Shown here: positions 1-7,410 of the stretch, in pieces
How positions within the stretch are numbered: the first letter of the stretch is position 1
Layout: every line of letters starts with the position of its first letter
Origin: Chrysochromulina parva
Taxonomy: Eukaryota > Haptophyta > Prymnesiales > Chrysochromulinaceae
Direction: 5' to 3'
Length of the DNA stretch: 12,372 bases
NCBI GenBank assembly: GCA_002887195.1
Contig: PJAB01001759.1
Coordinates: 1 to 12,372, forward strand
Position numbers and translations under genes: made by a program
The notes under the pieces: model-generated
What the model was told of the DNA's origin: nothing
Database searches by the model: none
What the model saw: only the letters and a program-made list of their open reading frames with translations

Positions 1-1
1 T

Positions 2-130
2 GATGAGATACATGAACTGCGCACGACGATTTCTGCTCTCACACAGCGGGAGGACAAGCTGCAACAGACCTTGGAGGCCCTCGCTGCCTTGGTTGCCTCT
101 GCTTTGAAAGTGGTAGTTGTAGACTCCTAG
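2..130 (+). CDS. C-terminal end of a coiled-coil protein (5' end outside window)
   Basis: The frame starting at base 2 is open from the window edge to a TAG stop at 128-130 and encodes 42 residues. The peptide is rich in Leu, Glu, Gln, Lys and Ala, with hydrophobic residues spaced 3-4 apart (segments such as HELRTTISALTQRED and LQQTLEALAALV), which is a coiled-coil or amphipathic-helix pattern. It ends in a short hydrophobic tail, KVVVVDS. Most third codon positions are G or C, although less consistently than in the large genes. An AATAAA element lies 209 bases after the stop, which fits a 3' end of transcription there. The family cannot be named from this fragment; coiled-coil tails occur in many unrelated proteins. 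I am fairly sure it is coding and know nothing of its function. Confidence 0.6.
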   Translation, partial: DEIHELRTTISALTQREDKLQQTLEALAALVASALKVVVVDS

Positions 131-275
131 AGAGCGTCCAGCGTGGTTGCTAGAGCATCCCGCTCCCCCACAGCAAGACGTTGCCGACAAAGACCAGGGG
201 CGAAGCGCCACTAGCAGGTGGTGCACACCGAATTGAAAACCGCGAGCAGAAGACGAGAGTGACGTGCGGCGACGT

Positions 276-315
276 GACGAGAGAGGAACGGACGAGAGAG
301 GAACGGACGAGAGTG
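276..315. repeat. 15-base tandem repeat, about 2.7 copies
   Basis: The unit GACGAGAGAGGAACG occurs at 276-290 and again, identical, at 291-305. A partial third copy (GACGAGAGTG) follows at 306-315. It lies in the probable 3' untranslated or intergenic region after the left partial gene. It resembles a recent slippage product and has no visible coding role. Confidence 0.85.
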
Positions 316-338
316 TCTGACGGAGCATGCACACGATT

Positions 339-344
339 AATAAA
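339..344 (+). promoter_or_regulatory. AATAAA polyadenylation signal candidate
   Basis: A canonical AATAAA hexamer lies 209 bases downstream of the TAG stop of the left partial gene, on the same strand. I found no AATAAA downstream of the other genes here, so the signal may not be general in this organism. Its role in polyadenylation is inferred from position only. Confidence 0.4.
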
Positions 345-1026
345 GCACACTAGCAGGGCCAGCGGGTGTTAGGTGTACCTGACTTTGAGGATTTGTGGAT
401 TTCGATTGTATTTTTATACGAGTATGTCAATGACACGAATGATCAGACAACTAGTTGAAAAACTGGTGACAGGTGAGCAACCGCACTAGATAGCGTCCTA
501 GCGTCGTGTACCGCGCGCGCGCCGTACTCCGAAGCGCGACCACACCGTACAGGTACACGCTTTGTATGCCTGGGGTATCCCTCTCGCCACGTGTACGCCG
601 CCGATAGGCGTGTTTTACTTACGTACACTCCATTGGGTAGAAGTAGGCACCACTAGCAATATTGACTGTATATCACTTCATTTAGGCCCTGAAATTGATG
701 CCACTCACACACTATTGACTGCGACGTACACGTATGTTCCGACTACGACGATGACACACTAGCCACAATGACAAAAGCAACTGTCTCGCTCCCTTATCCG
801 CCCGCTCTCTCGACTGCATGGCCGGGATCCATAGCGAACTCGAGCCTGAAGTGAAGATATCCTTGACCGAAAGCTGGATTGTAGCCTCACACCGCCCTGC
901 GGAGCACACGAGAGCCAGCAACGAGCACACGCTGAGTCGTCATCTGCGTGGAGTCGGTCGAGGCTCACAAGGCGGGCATTACAATTTTTGCAGTTGATTG
1001 CTGCTCGACTGCTGCTCATCACTGTG

Positions 1027-1224
1027 CTACTTGGCCCACTGCTTCCAGCGGTTGGTGGCCGCCGCCTTTGCTGCCTCTTCCTCTAGCAATTCTTTCGCTT
1101 GTGCTGCAGCAATTGCTGCGGCTGCTGCGGCGCGACCACCCTTATCCTGCCAGTAGCCGGCAGGCAGGCCAGTCTTGCTGCGGTCGCCGCCATGGCCACC
1201 CTTGGGGATGTATGTCCTCACCAT
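1027..1224 (-). CDS. Small hypothetical Ala/Lys-rich protein or gene fragment
   Basis: A minus-strand frame from ATG at 1224 to TAG at 1027 encodes 65 residues. The N-terminal half is Gly/Lys-rich and basic (starts MVRTYIPKGGHGGDR, then GYWQDKGGR). The C-terminal half is a predicted Ala/Glu/Lys helix ending in NRWKQWAK. Base composition rises in GC exactly over this frame compared with the flanks, and the peptide has the look of a real N-terminal region rather than an antisense shadow. An in-frame ATG at 1323 would add 33 residues of less protein-like sequence, so I chose 1224. No family is recognised. It could be a tiny gene, the first exon of a spliced minus-strand gene, or the remnant of a DNA-binding or transposase-like gene: a CxxC-bearing frame lies immediately downstream in another phase. 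No membrane span or signal peptide is visible. Confidence 0.35.
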   Translation of the reverse strand: MVRTYIPKGGHGGDRSKTGLPAGYWQDKGGRAAAAAAIAAAQAKELLEEEAAKAAATNRWKQWAK

Positions 1225-1740
1225 TGAGACGGAGAGAGGGGCGGTAATTCCTAGCGAAAGGTTCTGGGTCGCATCGGAAGCGAAGGTGTGCGCGAGGGGT
1301 TTCGTGAACAAAGTTGGAAACATGGAAAGGCTCGTTTTGATAATCCTGAGCGGAATATTATCTGGGGCCTACGTACCGAGATCTGTCGATCGTGATTGGA
1401 ACCCTTAGATTATGTGGATTATTTGACCGCCTTACTGCCGCCTAGTTCGTAATCAAGTTGCCCCACGAGGGAACGCGAACGCGCCCCCCCGTCGGTCCGC
1501 GACTAGTTCACTAGTAGTGCCTGTACCCATTGGTACACTCCGAAGCGCGAACAGCCGGCACCCAGCCGGTGCAGGCGCGTCCCGACAGATCCGCTACCTC
1601 GGCTCCTTTCGCCGGCTATTTGCCATGGGCACTATCGGAGCCCGCGCGGTACGTCGTCCAAATCACCAAGGTGCCGACCACTGCCGAGCTTTTGACATTT
1701 TCAGAGGACTGCCCAAAATGGCGCTTTTCAAGGCCAAAAA
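1225..1740. other. Probable promoter and 5' untranslated region of the channel gene
   Basis: No supported gene is seen here. The stretch includes two ACTAGT palindromes separated by TC (about 1502-1515), a C-rich run near 1485 and an A-rich segment at 1713-1741 directly before the channel ATG. No convincing TATA box was identified. The first in-frame stop upstream of the channel ATG is TGA at 1693. An out-of-frame ATG in strong context lies at 1718. Confidence 0.5.
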
Positions 1741-2059
1741 ATGGAAGACATGCCCCCACCGCGTGTGCTGCGTGCGCAGCGGATCGCTGGCGAGGGTCGA
1801 GGGCCCCAGGACAAGGGCGATCACCGCCTGCGGAAGTCGAAAGGCAGCGGCGGCCGCAGCTCAAAGGCGCTGGCGTCCCTGCCTCGCGGCGTGGCCGGTG
1901 AGCAAGCGGCCGAGTCCAGCGCGACGGCCCATCCGCTGCCAGTCCCGCCATCGAGCGGCGAAAACGACGAGCCGCTGCAGCCGCTGCTGCGAACGCACGA
2001 CTCCGTCGGAACGACGGGCTGCTGCGGCCGGCTGCGGCACACGTGCCACCGGCTGGTGA
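1718..2059 (+). other. Out-of-frame upstream ATG and overlapping reading frame, or alternative first exon
   Basis: ATG at 1718 (A at -3, G at +4) opens a 113-codon frame, starting MALFKAKKW, that overlaps the channel start in another phase and stops at 2059. The downstream peptide is Arg/Cys/Ala-rich and looks like a shadow of the channel frame. Two readings fit: a regulatory overlapping upstream frame, or a true first exon spliced into the channel frame (GT at 1898, AG at 1980, reading phases match). The sequence alone cannot decide. Confidence 0.3.
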
Positions 2060-5000
2060 CGTGGCCGCCGTTCGACTTCTTCATCCTCGCAGTCATCATC
2101 GCCTCGTGCATCACGATGGCGACGCAGAGCCCGCTCGACGCGGCGGCCAGCGTTGGCACGCCCAAGGCGGCGCTGTACGCGCTTGTCGAGGACGTGTACA
2201 CGTACATCTTTACAGCGGAGGTGGTGGCGAAGCTGATCGCGTTCGGTCCTTCCGATTACTTTGGCGATGGTTGGAACGTCTTCGATTTCATCGTCGTGTC
2301 GACTGCGTGGCTGCAGCGCCTGCCCGGCTTCGGCAACTACACGGTGCTGCGTGCCGTGCGCGTGCTGCGCGCCCTCCGCATGGTGAACCGCGTCAAGTCG
2401 CTCAAGCTCATCGTCGAATCTCTCCTCGGCTCGCTGAGCGATCTCGGCAACGTGTCGGCTCTGTTCGCCCTCTTCCTCTTCCTGATGAGCATCGTAGGCG
2501 TCAACCTCTTCGCGGGCAAGATGCACTTCCGGTGCACAGTACCGGGCGCGGACGCCCCGGTCGCCGACACGGCGCTCTGCGTCGAGGATGCCGACTGCTC
2601 CGCGCCGGAGGCGTGCGTGTACTGGCTGGTCGGCCCTTGCTTTGGCGCGCTCTCGTACGACAACGTCATCTCAGCGTTCGCGTCCATCTTCCAGGCAGTG
2701 ACGCTCGAGGGATGGGTGGACCAAATGTACATGCTGCGGAAGACGGCTGGCGAGGCGTCCGCCGTCATCTTCTTCCTAGTCCTCGTCCTGGTCGGCTCCC
2801 ACTTCATCGTCAACCTCTTCCTCGCCGTCCTGTTCGAGTCGTTCAACAAGGCGCAGGAGGAAAGATCGAAGAGCGGTGACGATTCCGACGAGAGCGCATC
2901 GGCCGCGGCGCCGGGCACGGAGCCGCCGCATCTGGGCCGCCGCGCATCGATGTGGACTATGAGTGCGGGCAGCTGGGACAGCCTCGTCTACCTGATGATC
3001 ACGCTCAACACGATCGTTATGTGCTCCAACTTCCACGGCGAGCCTGCCTGGTATGCGCACCTGCTCAACTACGCCAACGACTTCTTCGTCGCCGCGTTCA
3101 CCCTTGAGATGGTCCTCAAGCTGTGCACCTCGGGCCGAGCGTACTTCACCTCGTACTGGAACCGCTTCGACTTTGTCGTCACCTTGTGCTCGCTGCTCGA
3201 TATGGCGCTCGAGTTCTATGGACACGACACTGACTTCCTGCGCGCCTTACGCGTCGCGCGTGTGCTGCGCCTGCTCCGGCTCAACCCGCAGATGAAGCGC
3301 TTCGAGGGGACGCTCGCCGCGGTCTCATCCCTCGTCCTCAACCTGACGGCGATCCTCGTGCTGATCATGTGTGTCTTCGCGCTGCTCGGGATGGAGCTCT
3401 TCGGTGGTGAGATGGGATCCCCTCCCCCACGAACCCACTTTGATGACTTCGCCTCCGCGTTCGTGACCGTGTTCACGCTCACGTCGGGCGAGGACTGGAA
3501 CGCCGTCTTCGCATCCACGCTCGAGGGCGGCGCGCCGTGGTCGCTCGCGGCGCTCTACTTCGTCCCCATGTTCCTGATCCAGAACTACGTCCTGGTCAAC
3601 CTGTTCGTGGCCATCATATGCTGGGGGTGGGACTCAGTTGGCGACCCGACGGCGGAGGACCGCAAATCGCCCTCGCCAGCGGAGCAGCTCGAGCACTCGG
3701 ACAGCCACCTTCCTAATTTGGACAGCCAACTTCGCGCCGGCGGATACTCCGCGCTCGCGCGCGATGCCGACGTGCTCCAAGCAGAGCTTCAGCAGCTTCG
3801 TGCGCACCACCTACGGCTCTCCGAGCTGGTGCGCAAGCTGAGCGCCCAGAGGCATTTCGGTCTGACGAGCTCCGACGCCGACGTCATCACGTTGCGGCTG
3901 CAGGACAAGCTCGGGGCTTTTGTGCATGCATGTGCCTCAGTGCCCGAGGACCGCAAGGGCCATGTGGCCGGCGTCGCGCGCGGCTTTGGCTCGCTATGTG
4001 AAGGGCAGCGCCTACTGCTTGGTGCACTCTCGGGGCTCCCGGGCTCGTCGGGTGCGCTGCCGGCGACCGACCAATTCGATGCGGTCTGGCCTGAGCCGTC
4101 GACGCGTCTGTTATTCGAATACTGGGACTGCATGCACGCGCGCGAGGGGCTCGCGCTTGAGGCAGCCGCCGCGCGAAAGGACGCAGTCAACGAGGGAGTT
4201 GCCCTCCCTCCCGCTGCGCTGCCGCCGCCCAGACCTACGGCGCCTCTCTCGCTGCCGCTCGCGGATAAGGCCTCGGTCGCCGGCGCTGCCCGGCACGCCA
4301 TGGGACCGGCGGCGACTGACCAGGAGCTGACGGCCGTGATGCGCTCGCATGTGCTCACACTGATGCTCTACCCGGAGCTCATGGCGGACTTGAAGGACAT
4401 TCGGATCGCCGAACGCGAGCGCCGAGTCGCCGAGCGAGCCGCGTCCGCCGCTCGCGCCAAGCGCGGCTGGTGCGCGAGCAAGTCGGCGGCGCTGGAAGAG
4501 TTTTCACAGGGTCGAGGGGATCCTAATATGGGTCGAGGGGATCCGGGCGAGAAGAGTCTTGGTCGGCACTCGCTGCCTCTCGATGAGGACACGGGAGGAT
4601 CCCTCGGTGTGATGATGCGTCTATTCAAGCGCCTGGTGAGCGCGCCCGCGTTTGAGGCGTTCATCATCGTGTGCATCGCGCTCTCGTCCGTAGCGCTCGC
4701 CTTCGACGTGCCGAGCGTCGTGCCGGGCTCGCCGCTCGCCACGACGCTCTTCCGCGCGGACGTGACGTTCACCGCGATCTTCACGCTCGAGATGGCGCTC
4801 AAGATGCTCGTCTTCGGGCTCTGGGCCTCGGAAGAGTCGTACTTCCGATCGGGCTGGAACGTCCTTGACTGTGCCATCGTGAGCACCTCCGTCATCTCCC
4901 TCTTGTTCCGCGACGTGGAGGAGCTGGGCGGACTTCGCGCGCTACGTGCGCTGCGTGCGCTGCGCCCGCTGCGCGTCATCCGACGGTTCAATGGGCTGCG

Positions 5001-7410
5001 CCGCGTGGTCAAATCGCTCCTGCGCGCGGTGCCGCTCGTCGGCAGCGTCGTGCAGGTCTGCGCGCTCGTATTCATCGTCTACGGCCTGTTTGGCATGCAA
5101 TTCCTCATGGGCCGAATGGCAGCCTGCACCGACCGCACGATCACGACCAAACGTGCCTGCGTTGGTGAGTACGTAGATCCCGAGAGCGGCGAGATGCTCG
5201 CACGCTGGTGGGGCAACGACGACCTGGGCCACTTTGACAACATCGGGATGGCGACCTTGACGCTCTTCGAGCTCTCGTCGCTCGAGATGTGGCCAGATGT
5301 GCTCTGGCGCGCCATGGATTCGGATCCGGTGCACCACGATCACGGGCCCGAGCTCAATGCAAACCCGTGGATGGCGAGCTTCGTCATCACGTGGATCGTC
5401 GTCTCCAACTTCATCCTGCTCAATCTCTTTGTCGGCGTTGTCCTTGAGAACTTTAACGCCATCCGTAAGCAAGAGGACGGCTCTGTCTTCATGTCGGACG
5501 CGCAGCTCGAGTGGGCCAATGCGATGCGCTCCATCTTCTCAGTCAAGCCGACGATGAAACTCAAGGAGCCCGCGGGCAAGGGTTGGCTTGCAAAGCAGCG
5601 CCGGAAGGCGTTCAAGCTCATCTACGAGGATGTGCAGCTCGCGGCCTCGTTTGAGCGTTTCGTCGCGTGCCTCGTGCTGCTTAACGTGCTCTCGATGGCG
5701 GTGACGTGGTACGACCAGCCACCTGCGATCGACGTCTTCGCGGACATTGTCGACTGGTTCTTCACGGCGGCGTTCACACTCGAGATGCTCCTCAAGCTCT
5801 TCGGGCTTGGATTCGCTCAATACTTTGGCGACGGGTGGAACGTGCTCGACATGACGCTCGTCTCCCTCTCCCTCCTCGACCACGCCCTCACGCTGCTCGC
5901 TGCCGGCGGCCTCTTCCTCTCGCCGACCACGCTGCGTTTTCTGCGCTTCTTTCGGATTGTGCGCCTCCTCAAGCTCATCAAGGTGGCGCCCGGCATTAAG
6001 CGGCTGCTCAGCACGGTCGTCGCATCGGCACCCGCGCTCGCCAACGTCGGCGTCCTCGTCCTACTCGTGCTCTACATCTATGCCGTCCTGGGCATCGAAC
6101 TGTTTGGCCACGTCGCCCATGGTGAGTTCATCAACGACGACGCCAATTTCGAGACCTTTGGCGCGGCGATGCTCACAATGGTGCGGTGCATCACTGGCGA
6201 GAGCTACAACGGCATCATGCACGATGCCATGGTGACCGAGGCGCGACAGCCGGGCCGCTGCTCGGCAGCGGAGGGCACGTGCGGCGACCCTCTCGCCGCC
6301 ATTGCCTTCTTCATCTCCTTTGTCGTCATCGGCTCGTACGTGATGCTCAACGTCTTCGTCGCCGTCGTCATTGACGCATTTGCCGACGACCAGGCGCAGG
6401 AGCAGGCCCCCTGGTCCCAGGTGCATGTGGACGACTTTGTCGACGTGTGGCAGCGATTCGATCCCGACGGCAACCATCTGGTGCCCACCAAGGACCTGAC
6501 GCGCTTGCTGCGCTCGCTCGGCCCACCCGTCGGCTTTCGTACGGCTGATGATGCTGTGGGGAAGTCGCCCAATCTGCTCGTGGGCGCGGCCGAGGTGATG
6601 GGGAGATTACGCGAGCTCAAGGTGCAGGACCGCGCAGGCCAGGTCGCCTTCCATGACCTCCTCGAGGCCTGTGGGAAATGGGCGATGATCAAGCGGCACA
6701 GCTATACGCCCGAGTTGCCACTTGCAAGCGAGGCGGTCGCCGAGCTCGAGCAAGTGCGAAGGCAGACGGTCGAGAGCATCCCCGTGTACCGCGCGACGTC
6801 CAAATCGTACACGCCTCGTGGACGTAACGAGGTCTCGTCAGAGCAGATGCTCGCGATCCTCAAGATGCAAAAGTCCTTCCGAGCAGCCCGCTCACGCCGA
6901 GGACAGCCTGTCTCGGAAGCGACCAACTTCACCGTCGGAACCTTCAATGAGGCAGCTGCTTTGGCGTCTGCGCGAAAGCGCGAAGAGATTTTGGCGGGCT
7001 CAAGGCAGCTTGGGGAGAGCGTGCTCCCGAGCGCAGAGGCTTCTCGCATGCAACCCAAAGCGACCAAGGGTGGAATCGGCGGTGGAGCCAAAAAGCAGGG
7101 CGCGTCGCTCGGCGCCAAGGCCCCCGGCGCACCCGCACCTGGCGCGCGGCGGCCGTCGCCGCCGCCGGCGTGCTCGCGGCCGCTGCGCATTGTTCCGAAT
7201 AGCGGTAGCATCGAGCGGCCCAGTGCGGCATCACAGCGCGTGGCCGGCAGCGTGCCCGTGGGCGCTCCGCATCCAATCCCGGCGGTCGCGACCGACCGCA
7301 ACCAGGAGAGGCGGCGCAGCAGTGCGAGTCGCCCCGCTGGTGCGATTCCAGGGGCAGATCACCCTCCGGCGTGGCGCAAGCCGTCGGCGCTGAAGGAGGT
7401 GACGATATGA
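1741..7410 (+). CDS. Four-domain voltage-gated cation channel, EEEE (Ca2+-type) pore
   Basis: An 1889-residue alpha subunit of the CaV/NaV superfamily forming a voltage-gated plasma- or endomembrane cation pore. Four 6-TM repeats start near residues 111, 411, 971 and 1304. S4 charges: R204/207/210/213; R501/504/507/510/513; R1066/1069/1072/1075/1078/1081/1082; R1399/1402/1405/1408 plus K1411/1414. Filter glutamates: E323 (TLEGW), E584 (SGEDW), E1182 (SLEMW) and E1487 (TGESY), an EEEE ring indicating Ca2+ permeability; the usual Trp after the glutamate is Tyr in domain IV. Five turret cysteines lie at 265-300 in domain I and two before S6 in domain IV. The I-II linker is only about 40 residues, without a recognisable beta-subunit site, and has RRAS at 400-403. 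The II-III linker (about 632-965) has a coiled-coil segment near 676-704. The III-IV linker has V1249-F1250-M1251. The C-terminus has an EF-hand loop (1574-1585) and an IQ-like motif (1709-1720), then a disordered basic tail. It is intronless as read. The ATG at 1741 is the first after an in-frame stop, in good context. Confidence 0.95.
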   Translation: MEDMPPPRVLRAQRIAGEGRGPQDKGDHRLRKSKGSGGRSSKALASLPRGVAGEQAAESSATAHPLPVPPSSGENDEPLQPLLRTHDSVGTTGCCGRLRHTCHRLVTWPPFDFFILAVIIASCITMATQSPLDAAASVGTPKAALYALVEDVYTYIFTAEVVAKLIAFGPSDYFGDGWNVFDFIVVSTAWLQRLPGFGNYTVLRAVRVLRALRMVNRVKSLKLIVESLLGSLSDLGNVSALFALFLFLMSIVGVNLFAGKMHFRCTVPGADAPVADTALCVEDADCSAPEACVYWLVGPCFGALSYDNVISAFASIFQAVTLEGWVDQMYMLRKTAGEASAVIFFLVLVLVGSHFIVNLFLAVLFESFNKAQEERSKSGDDSDESASAAAPGTEPPHLGRRASMWTMSAGSWDSLVYLMITLNTIVMCSNFHGEPAWYAHLLNYANDFFVAAFTLEMVLKLCTSGRAYFTSYWNRFDFVVTLCSLLDMALEFYGHDTDFLRALRVARVLRLLRLNPQMKRFEGTLAAVSSLVLNLTAILVLIMCVFALLGMELFGGEMGSPPPRTHFDDFASAFVTVFTLTSGEDWNAVFASTLEGGAPWSLAALYFVPMFLIQNYVLVNLFVAIICWGWDSVGDPTAEDRKSPSPAEQLEHSDSHLPNLDSQLRAGGYSALARDADVLQAELQQLRAHHLRLSELVRKLSAQRHFGLTSSDADVITLRLQDKLGAFVHACASVPEDRKGHVAGVARGFGSLCEGQRLLLGALSGLPGSSGALPATDQFDAVWPEPSTRLLFEYWDCMHAREGLALEAAAARKDAVNEGVALPPAALPPPRPTAPLSLPLADKASVAGAARHAMGPAATDQELTAVMRSHVLTLMLYPELMADLKDIRIAERERRVAERAASAARAKRGWCASKSAALEEFSQGRGDPNMGRGDPGEKSLGRHSLPLDEDTGGSLGVMMRLFKRLVSAPAFEAFIIVCIALSSVALAFDVPSVVPGSPLATTLFRADVTFTAIFTLEMALKMLVFGLWASEESYFRSGWNVLDCAIVSTSVISLLFRDVEELGGLRALRALRALRPLRVIRRFNGLRRVVKSLLRAVPLVGSVVQVCALVFIVYGLFGMQFLMGRMAACTDRTITTKRACVGEYVDPESGEMLARWWGNDDLGHFDNIGMATLTLFELSSLEMWPDVLWRAMDSDPVHHDHGPELNANPWMASFVITWIVVSNFILLNLFVGVVLENFNAIRKQEDGSVFMSDAQLEWANAMRSIFSVKPTMKLKEPAGKGWLAKQRRKAFKLIYEDVQLAASFERFVACLVLLNVLSMAVTWYDQPPAIDVFADIVDWFFTAAFTLEMLLKLFGLGFAQYFGDGWNVLDMTLVSLSLLDHALTLLAAGGLFLSPTTLRFLRFFRIVRLLKLIKVAPGIKRLLSTVVASAPALANVGVLVLLVLYIYAVLGIELFGHVAHGEFINDDANFETFGAAMLTMVRCITGESYNGIMHDAMVTEARQPGRCSAAEGTCGDPLAAIAFFISFVVIGSYVMLNVFVAVVIDAFADDQAQEQAPWSQVHVDDFVDVWQRFDPDGNHLVPTKDLTRLLRSLGPPVGFRTADDAVGKSPNLLVGAAEVMGRLRELKVQDRAGQVAFHDLLEACGKWAMIKRHSYTPELPLASEAVAELEQVRRQTVESIPVYRATSKSYTPRGRNEVSSEQMLAILKMQKSFRAARSRRGQPVSEATNFTVGTFNEAAALASARKREEILAGSRQLGESVLPSAEASRMQPKATKGGIGGGAKKQGASLGAKAPGAPAPGARRPSPPPACSRPLRIVPNSGSIERPSAASQRVAGSVPVGAPHPIPAVATDRNQERRRSSASRPAGAIPGADHPPAWRKPSALKEVTI
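3698..3733 (+). repeat. Imperfect 21-base-offset duplication in channel II-III linker
   Basis: Two 15-base arms (3698-3712 and 3719-3733, 13 of 15 identical, beginning at GGACAGCCA) flank the 6-base spacer CTAATT. The offset is 21 bases, so the frame is kept: DSHLPNL is followed by DSQL. The junction reads TCCTAATTTGG (3711-3721), nearly the same as in the second duplication 810 bases downstream. Confidence 0.75.
4509..4544 (+). repeat. Perfect 21-base-offset duplication in channel II-III linker
   Basis: The 15-base arm GGGTCGAGGGGATCC occurs at 4509-4523 and 4530-4544, separated by the AT-rich spacer TAATAT. It adds seven residues in frame, giving GRGDPNM followed by GRGDPGE. The junction TCCTAATATGG (4521-4531) matches the junction of the earlier duplication at 10 of 11 bases. 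Confidence 0.85.

Larger units (their letters stand above)
131..1026. other. Intergenic stretch without a convincing complete gene
   Basis: This stretch is visibly less GC-rich than the genes. It holds the GA-rich tandem repeat at 276-315, the AATAAA at 339-344, an alternating (CG)5 run at 512-521 and several short open frames with no recognisable domains. The one frame that attracts attention is on the minus strand below 1019, with a C-K-N-C ... C-A-R-C pattern; it is reported as a finding. I see no tRNA, rRNA or mobile-element terminal repeats. Small spliced exons could be missed. Confidence 0.5.

Noticed and set aside
526..1550. Shared 14-mer ACTCCGAAGCGCGA at 526-539 and 1537-1550
   Set aside because: One 14-base match in a 12-kb window is close to chance expectation and the flanks do not extend the similarity.
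1861..2526. 221-residue minus-strand open frame across the channel N-terminus
   Set aside because: Arg/His/Glu-rich composition typical of the antisense of a GC-rich gene, and it overlaps the strongly supported channel domain I.
4368..5075. 235-residue minus-strand open frame opposite channel domain III
   Set aside because: Antisense shadow with Arg/Ser/Thr low-complexity content and no domain.
2701..6216. Calling the channel a sodium channel because of the V-F-M linker
   Set aside because: All four filter positions are Glu; DEKA or DKEA residues are absent, so Ca2+ permeability is the better prediction.
7399..7407. C-terminal VTI of the channel as a PDZ ligand
   Set aside because: It fits only the loose class II pattern and three residues are too little evidence.
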